In this document: positions 59,287 to 64,000 of the stretch, in pieces | How the letters are laid out: each line of letters begins with the position of its first letter | Position numbering within the stretch: position 1 is the stretch's first letter | Assembly (NCBI GenBank): GCA_965153455.1 | Contig: OZ234499.1 | Location: 13,450,271-13,514,270 of the forward strand | DNA length: 64,000 nucleotides | Origin: Sphagnum compactum | Taxonomy: Eukaryota; Bryophyta; Sphagnopsida; Sphagnales | Direction of reading: 5' to 3' | Notes under the pieces: model-generated | What the model was told of the DNA's origin: nothing | The model's database searches: none | What the model saw: only the letters and a program-made list of their open reading frames with translations | Program-made: the position numbers and the translations under genes

Positions 59287-60650
59287 CTTTTGCACTAGTG
59301 CTGCAAGCAAAATTCCTGCACATCTCTAGTAGTGCACATGTACATTAGAAACCTGGTTTTCCTTCTTCTCTATCAAATCTTAGTCTATGACAATTTTGTA
59401 TACTGATCAGCCAAGCACTTTCTGCATGCAATCATGGACACAAGCCCTTCACAATATGCACTACAAAGACAGGAATGCTTCATGATTTTCTGAGCAACTC
59501 AATGAGTGCTGATGCTTTCTTTTCTGAGGACTCCACATCAGTAACAACAATTGGTTTTCATGTGAGATATACCCACCCACATATGAGATTGCAGAAAAAA
59601 CTTTGCAACACTTTAAAGGTAAAACTGTTCTGTCCATTTGAAGACTTGAGAAAAATATTTATATATACAAGAAGAATGAGTGAAGTCAAGATCTCACTGT
59701 CCCTCACACAAAGTATCAGACATCATCATCTTCATGAATGATTGATTCATGGCACCTGCACAACCAACTTCATCAGATCACAAAGCAACAAACTATCAAG
59801 TTAAACAAGTGTGTTCTCTCTTTAGCAGAGAATTTGCTGAGTGATTGTGCTATACAAATGTAGATTCACTTCACCCAAAAAGCTCCTGTCAAGATAATTT
59901 CATGCAGATTAAGCACTCTGCAATTCACTTCTATTGTATAGTGTATACCATATAACCAGTATCTAACTTGGTGCTTGAGTATTCTGTTAGTTTGTGAATG
60001 CAAATAATCAAAATGGCATCCAGTCAACCAATCAAGAAAACAAGATGAAAACATACAACATCAAAAGATTAAAATCTCAAACTATTGAGGCACAGTGGAA
60101 GTAGTCATATGGAGCAAACTTCAGATGGCTTCAGCAAATGATTGACTTTGTCCCTCTTTTTCTGCAAAATTACACAAAAGAGAATCAGTTCTGAAAATAT
60201 TATGTTCAGAAAACGTTCCTGGAATTTCATGAAACAGCATCATTGAAATTTCTGTCGGCAAGAGTAAAAAATTACAACAGCAATATCAAGTTTTGTAAAG
60301 AAAAAAAGTCACCCCCAACAGAAAAAGAGAAAAACAAGAACTAAAACACTTGGAAACTTCAACATCCGTGGTTTAGTTCTCTTTGGAAACATATGGTTGT
60401 TCTCCAAGCAGTTGTTGCTGATTTTCTAACCAGATAACTGCACAAACATCCTCCACAAAGCTGTTATAAGGCTCAACCCTGCAACATGCAAATTAGAATA
60501 GGTGTCTCCTCGATTCCTCTATTCTTTAGTAACAATGTTTTATGATGGAATCAGACTGGGGTACTGGTCCGTACTGATTTAATTGCAAAGAAAAAATTGC
60601 TAAACCACCTATGGCGCAGACAATTTCAAATTTGCCCAAGTCCTTTTCAA
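59287..60650. other. Convergent 3' intergenic region between the IQD and PP2C genes
   Basis: About 1.36 kb that should hold both 3' untranslated regions. No other gene, RNA or repeat recognised. Confidence 0.6.
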
Positions 60651-62748
60651 TCATCTGAATCGAACTACAATGCATGAGATGTCATCCTTGCTTTTGCGAT
60701 TGACTGCTTCAGTTGAAAGCTGTTGAGCTGCAGCCATTGGATCCTGGATCTTCAGTACCAGGTCAACAGCATCCTGATTTTGCATTACCTGTTGACAGCC
60801 AGCACCTTAGAATATCAAATCCAATTACATGGGCACAGACAAAGCTCTTTCTACAAGGAAAAAAACTTCTCACACTGTCTCATGCCCTATAAAGTGTCTA
60901 AGTTACTGTCATCAACCAACTGACAGAGATGCTTTGTTTTGGTTTCAGCAAAGGTATCAACCTTCCAGAGGCCATCACTTGCCAAAATGAGGAAATCTGT
61001 TCTGTCATCAATCTCAACACTTTTGATATCAGGTTGTGCACTCAAATGAGCCTTCAAACTTTTGTCACCAAATGCCCGAGCCACTGCAAGTTGTCCATCA
61101 ACTCTTGGGACATCACCTGTAACATAACACAGAGGGGGCTGGGTTCAGTGTCCCTACAGCTTGCATTTGCAGAAGCATCCATGTTAAAAGCATCAAATCA
61201 CATACATGGATCACAGAGACCAGCAAAACAAATCAAAACCACCATAAAGGAAAAGAATGATGCTAGCCAGAGCTTATGCAACTGAGAGCCTCATCCCTAC
61301 ATGGAGGAAACTACCTCCTTTCAGAAGGTGGGCTCTATATGGTTGCAGCTGTGTTATCTTAGGAGGTTAATCATCTCAAGGCTCTTTCCAGCCCCAGCTA
61401 CTTGACTACAGAGTTCAGATGGTATCCACTGTATCAACCTGGCTTCACTGCACTGCTACAACACAAATCTTGGTATGCTGCTAGTTGACAGCAGGGTTCA
61501 GGTCGCCCATCACAATGTAACTGTGGCTGACTTCTAGTTGTAGGCTAGAGTTGAACTTTGGCTACAGCCTCAACACAGTTGTCCATCGCACATTTGCTTG
61601 AACCTCATGATTAACACCCTGAAGATAAATGTTATGCCCCAACATCAGGTATAACAGGCTGATAACACACTAGAGCTCCCATAAACAGAGTCATTGTGCA
61701 ACTCAACACTGAGTCATCACATCTTGGCTTTGAAGAAGGGTTGAGTTGTTCATTGATGGAAGTGGCACATTGCAGGATTTCTCTTAAAACTAGCCAACAA
61801 CAGTTTTGAAAAAATTTCATACCCAGTTTTTGTCAGGCAACAAATCATTTCACTCATTTTCTGTCAATGCCTTAAGAAGTCTGGTTGGTAATATATACAC
61901 TCACCCAATTCACTAAGAGGAATCAAGATGTGACACTACCTGGTATATTGGAGACAAAACCTCCCCTATTTTCTATTTGGTCCCTCTCCATGGGCTGACC
62001 AGGCTCGTGATCAATTGAAAGCTGCTCAGCAACCCCACCCTTGGAAAGAACAGCCCTGGAATCTCCAACATTAGCCACCAGCAAGTTCTTGCCATCAATG
62101 AGGATTGCTGTTACTGCTGTTGAGCCACCAGGTCCCAAATTGGGGGCATTGTCCAGAATAGTTGCATCCGTGGTAAGGTAAGCCTCTCCAATAGCTTTAG
62201 TGGGGTCTGTCCAAAATGAAGCCTGCCAACACATTTTTCCAACCCTCAGCATATCATATACACTTGAGAACCAATTTTGCTGTGTGCATTACCCTGTCAA
62301 TGGAGCAAAAATGTTTTTTAAACTGTAGACATTCCCGATTCCTACCAGAATGTCAGGCAAGTACAACCACACACAACACCTTCAAATGTAGGTCTGATAC
62401 CTATTACAACATCATTGTGACAGGCACCTTGCAGTGATGAGTCAAGTACAACTAGGATGCGTGATGCAACAACTTCTGAAAGAAATTCATATCACAGCTT
62501 TATACCTCATTCAGAATGTTGTCAAACAGATTTTGCTGTAGATAGTCAGCCACACTGTGCCCAAGATGACCATCATACACTGCAAAGAGTCCCACTTCAT
62601 GGTCTTTGACTATCCTAAATTCGGCAACATGGTAGTCTTCCATAGCATGTCTTGATTTCCCTTTCACCAAGGAGTAGCCATGCACAATGTGAGGGTTCTG
62701 ATGGCCCTGTCCTCCCCCAACAACTGGTGCTTGCAAGTCTGAAGCCAT
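60651..62748 (-). CDS. Plant PP2C-type Ser/Thr phosphatase, 272 aa
   Basis: Four minus-strand exons join in phase: 62748-62506, 62222-61940, 61116-60962, 60788-60651. The metal-dependent PP2C motifs are complete: MED (residues 36-38), VYDGHLGH with DGH at 59-61, [51 protein letters not shown] with Asp223, and DD at 262-263 in [11 protein letters not shown]. These residues bind the two metal ions and support activity. The closest relatives I recall are short Arabidopsis PP2Cs such as At1g34750 (probable group F). It is probably cytosolic or nuclear; no signal or membrane segment is seen. The ATG lies 12 bases inside an exon that begins after an AG at 62761, so the leader is probably spliced; an added N-terminal exon cannot be excluded. 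Confidence 0.93.
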
Positions 62749-62760
62749 CTGAGACGGATC

Positions 62761-63840
62761 CTAATAATGTTCACAGGAGTCAGTCTAACATCATGGATCA
62801 TTGTCATCAACCCTAAAAGACTTGATAACCTGCAATTTTGCCGTGTGTACCAGCACCTTCTTTCTGCTGGATGTACTCTAAAGACCCTAAAAGAAGATGC
62901 TGGTACATGCAGAAAGATTATTTAAGATTGCAGAGAAAAACTCCACATCAATGTTCCTGAACCCGGATTTCACACAGAACAGAAATACTCCTGAAGAGAC
63001 TGATGCTGCCAAAAAGCTTGATTTTCATGTTCTCTCTCTCGAGGTAAAATAAGCTTCTCAGAGACATGGAGACCTATTGCTGCTGCTGCTCCCCAGAATA
63101 TATCAAACAAACAGCGGAAGACTGCAATCCTTTCTCTCTCTTCCAGGTCCTACAAACTCTTTCCAGTCTATGAATTTGAACCGGCGAAGGCTCAATAGAT
63201 CATGCAATAGACGCGCAGTTGTGCGAGTGTTGATGATCATAGCAGCGGCTGCTAGTACAAAGCCTAGCTTTTTTCCCCGAAGAGTTTCTGAAGCGAAAAA
63301 AGAGTCAAAAGAGACCGAGACGTACCTTGCCTCCTTTGAAAGCACGCGACAACAGCCTGCACAAGTCCCCAACACAGCCAGCCAGCCTGTGATTCCCTCG
63401 TCCTTCCCCTCCGTTTTTTCTTCTTCCTTCGTCCCGGGTCTCGATAAGCTTGGTGCTTCTTTCTACTTCTTCTTCTTTCTCCACTGGAATCGATAAGCTT
63501 CGTTCTTCGTTGTTCTTCTTTCGTACCTGGTCCCGATAACCTTCGTTCCTCCTGCCTCCTCACTACACGGCAGCAAACCCTGGCTTCCGGCACCGACAAG
63601 ATTTTCTGTATCCGTATGGAGCTTCTCCAAAACCACGGCAATAGCGATCCCGACGAAAAAAAAAATCTGCCAGTAATGGCAAGACTAGCATCTGCTCTGC
63701 TATGTTCACAGCGGCCTTGATCCAAAGCGATCGATCTCTGCGATCCGAAGCGAAATCCGCGAGAGAGAGACAACACAACGCAGACACACAAGAGCACAAA
63801 GTTCACTGAAGATCGAGAAGACCGCGCAGGAAGCTGCTGG
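62761..63840 (-). promoter_or_regulatory. Leader exon(s), leader intron and promoter of the PP2C gene
   Basis: On the minus strand, GCAAG followed by GTACG at 63326/63325 is a good 5' splice site and TTATTAG at 62761 a good 3' site, suggesting a leader exon ending at 63326 and an intron of about 565 bases. A 180-codon minus-strand frame here (63,264-63,806) is basic and low-complexity, crosses the splice site and is not treated as protein-coding. The transcription start is probably near 63,750-63,850; this is inference. Confidence 0.45.
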
Positions 63841-64000
63841 CTTGGCTTGGTTTAATCCGGTTTAATTAGCGAATTAATTAGTAAGTGTTGATTAGCTTAG
63901 TACATGTGTTAGTGAATTAGGAGCTTTGTTAATGAGAAGCTTCAAGTTACCTATGTTGGGAACTTGGGAACGAGTGATAGTACCCCGTTCTCGTTAACCC

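Noticed and set aside
63264-63806. 180-codon minus-strand frame upstream of the PP2C gene
   Set aside because: It is basic and low-complexity, contains a good splice donor, and fits a 5' leader exon better than a separate gene.

Overview
The window is nuclear DNA of a land plant. Evidence: multi-exon genes with GT-AG introns of roughly 80 to 800 bp, plant-specific families (HVA22, IQD, NPG/NPGR, plant PP2C, a CASTOR/POLLUX-type channel), GA-rich 5' leaders, many short TTTAGGG (plant telomere-type) tracts, and plant-style MITEs, Helitrons and Copia relics. Several proteins differ clearly from flowering-plant versions, which makes me favour a non-flowering plant (fern, lycophyte or bryophyte), but the sequence does not settle this. 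Genes lie in moderately GC-rich islands separated by very AT-rich, repeat-filled DNA.

Layout. 1-11,000: gene-poor and AT-rich, with a decayed Helitron Rep gene (about 500-1,330, minus), a second decayed reading frame (5,123-5,554, minus), several minisatellites and a dispersed repeat (7,876-8,280). 11,320-14,838 (+): unrecognised 938-aa, probably disordered protein with a KEN box and repeated S/T-P motifs. 14,839-23,500: transposon-rich, with two Helitron 3' ends, a 1.67-kb inverted-repeat element, a MITE and a degenerate repeat upstream of the next gene. 23,555-29,893 (+): 17-exon, 904-aa CASTOR/POLLUX-type cation channel with a plastid-transit-like N-terminus and an unusual filter. 30,200-31,580: 70-bp and 83-bp tandem arrays. 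31,637-32,149 (+): 170-aa predicted mitochondrial protein. 32,150-38,500: repeats. 38,587-40,374 (+): HVA22/TB2-DP1 protein, 161 aa. 41,898-45,302 (+): NPG/NPGR-type TPR protein, 735 aa, preceded by a 72-codon uORF. 47,100-47,940 (minus): Copia RT relic. 49,050-51,170: two MITEs. 51,200-57,000: mostly AT-rich. 57,161-59,286 (+): IQ67-domain protein, 448 aa. 60,651-62,748 (minus): PP2C phosphatase, 272 aa, convergent with the IQD gene.

How the genes work together: they are independent nuclear genes, not an operon. Three have links to calcium or calmodulin in their families (CASTOR/POLLUX channels, NPG calmodulin-binding TPR proteins, IQD calmodulin-binding scaffolds), but nothing in the sequence shows that this is more than coincidence. 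I found no new multi-gene system. The most unusual items are the channel's filter and N-terminus, the Helitron junction whose neighbouring inverted copy shows the unoccupied site, and the repeat arrays close to gene starts and ends.
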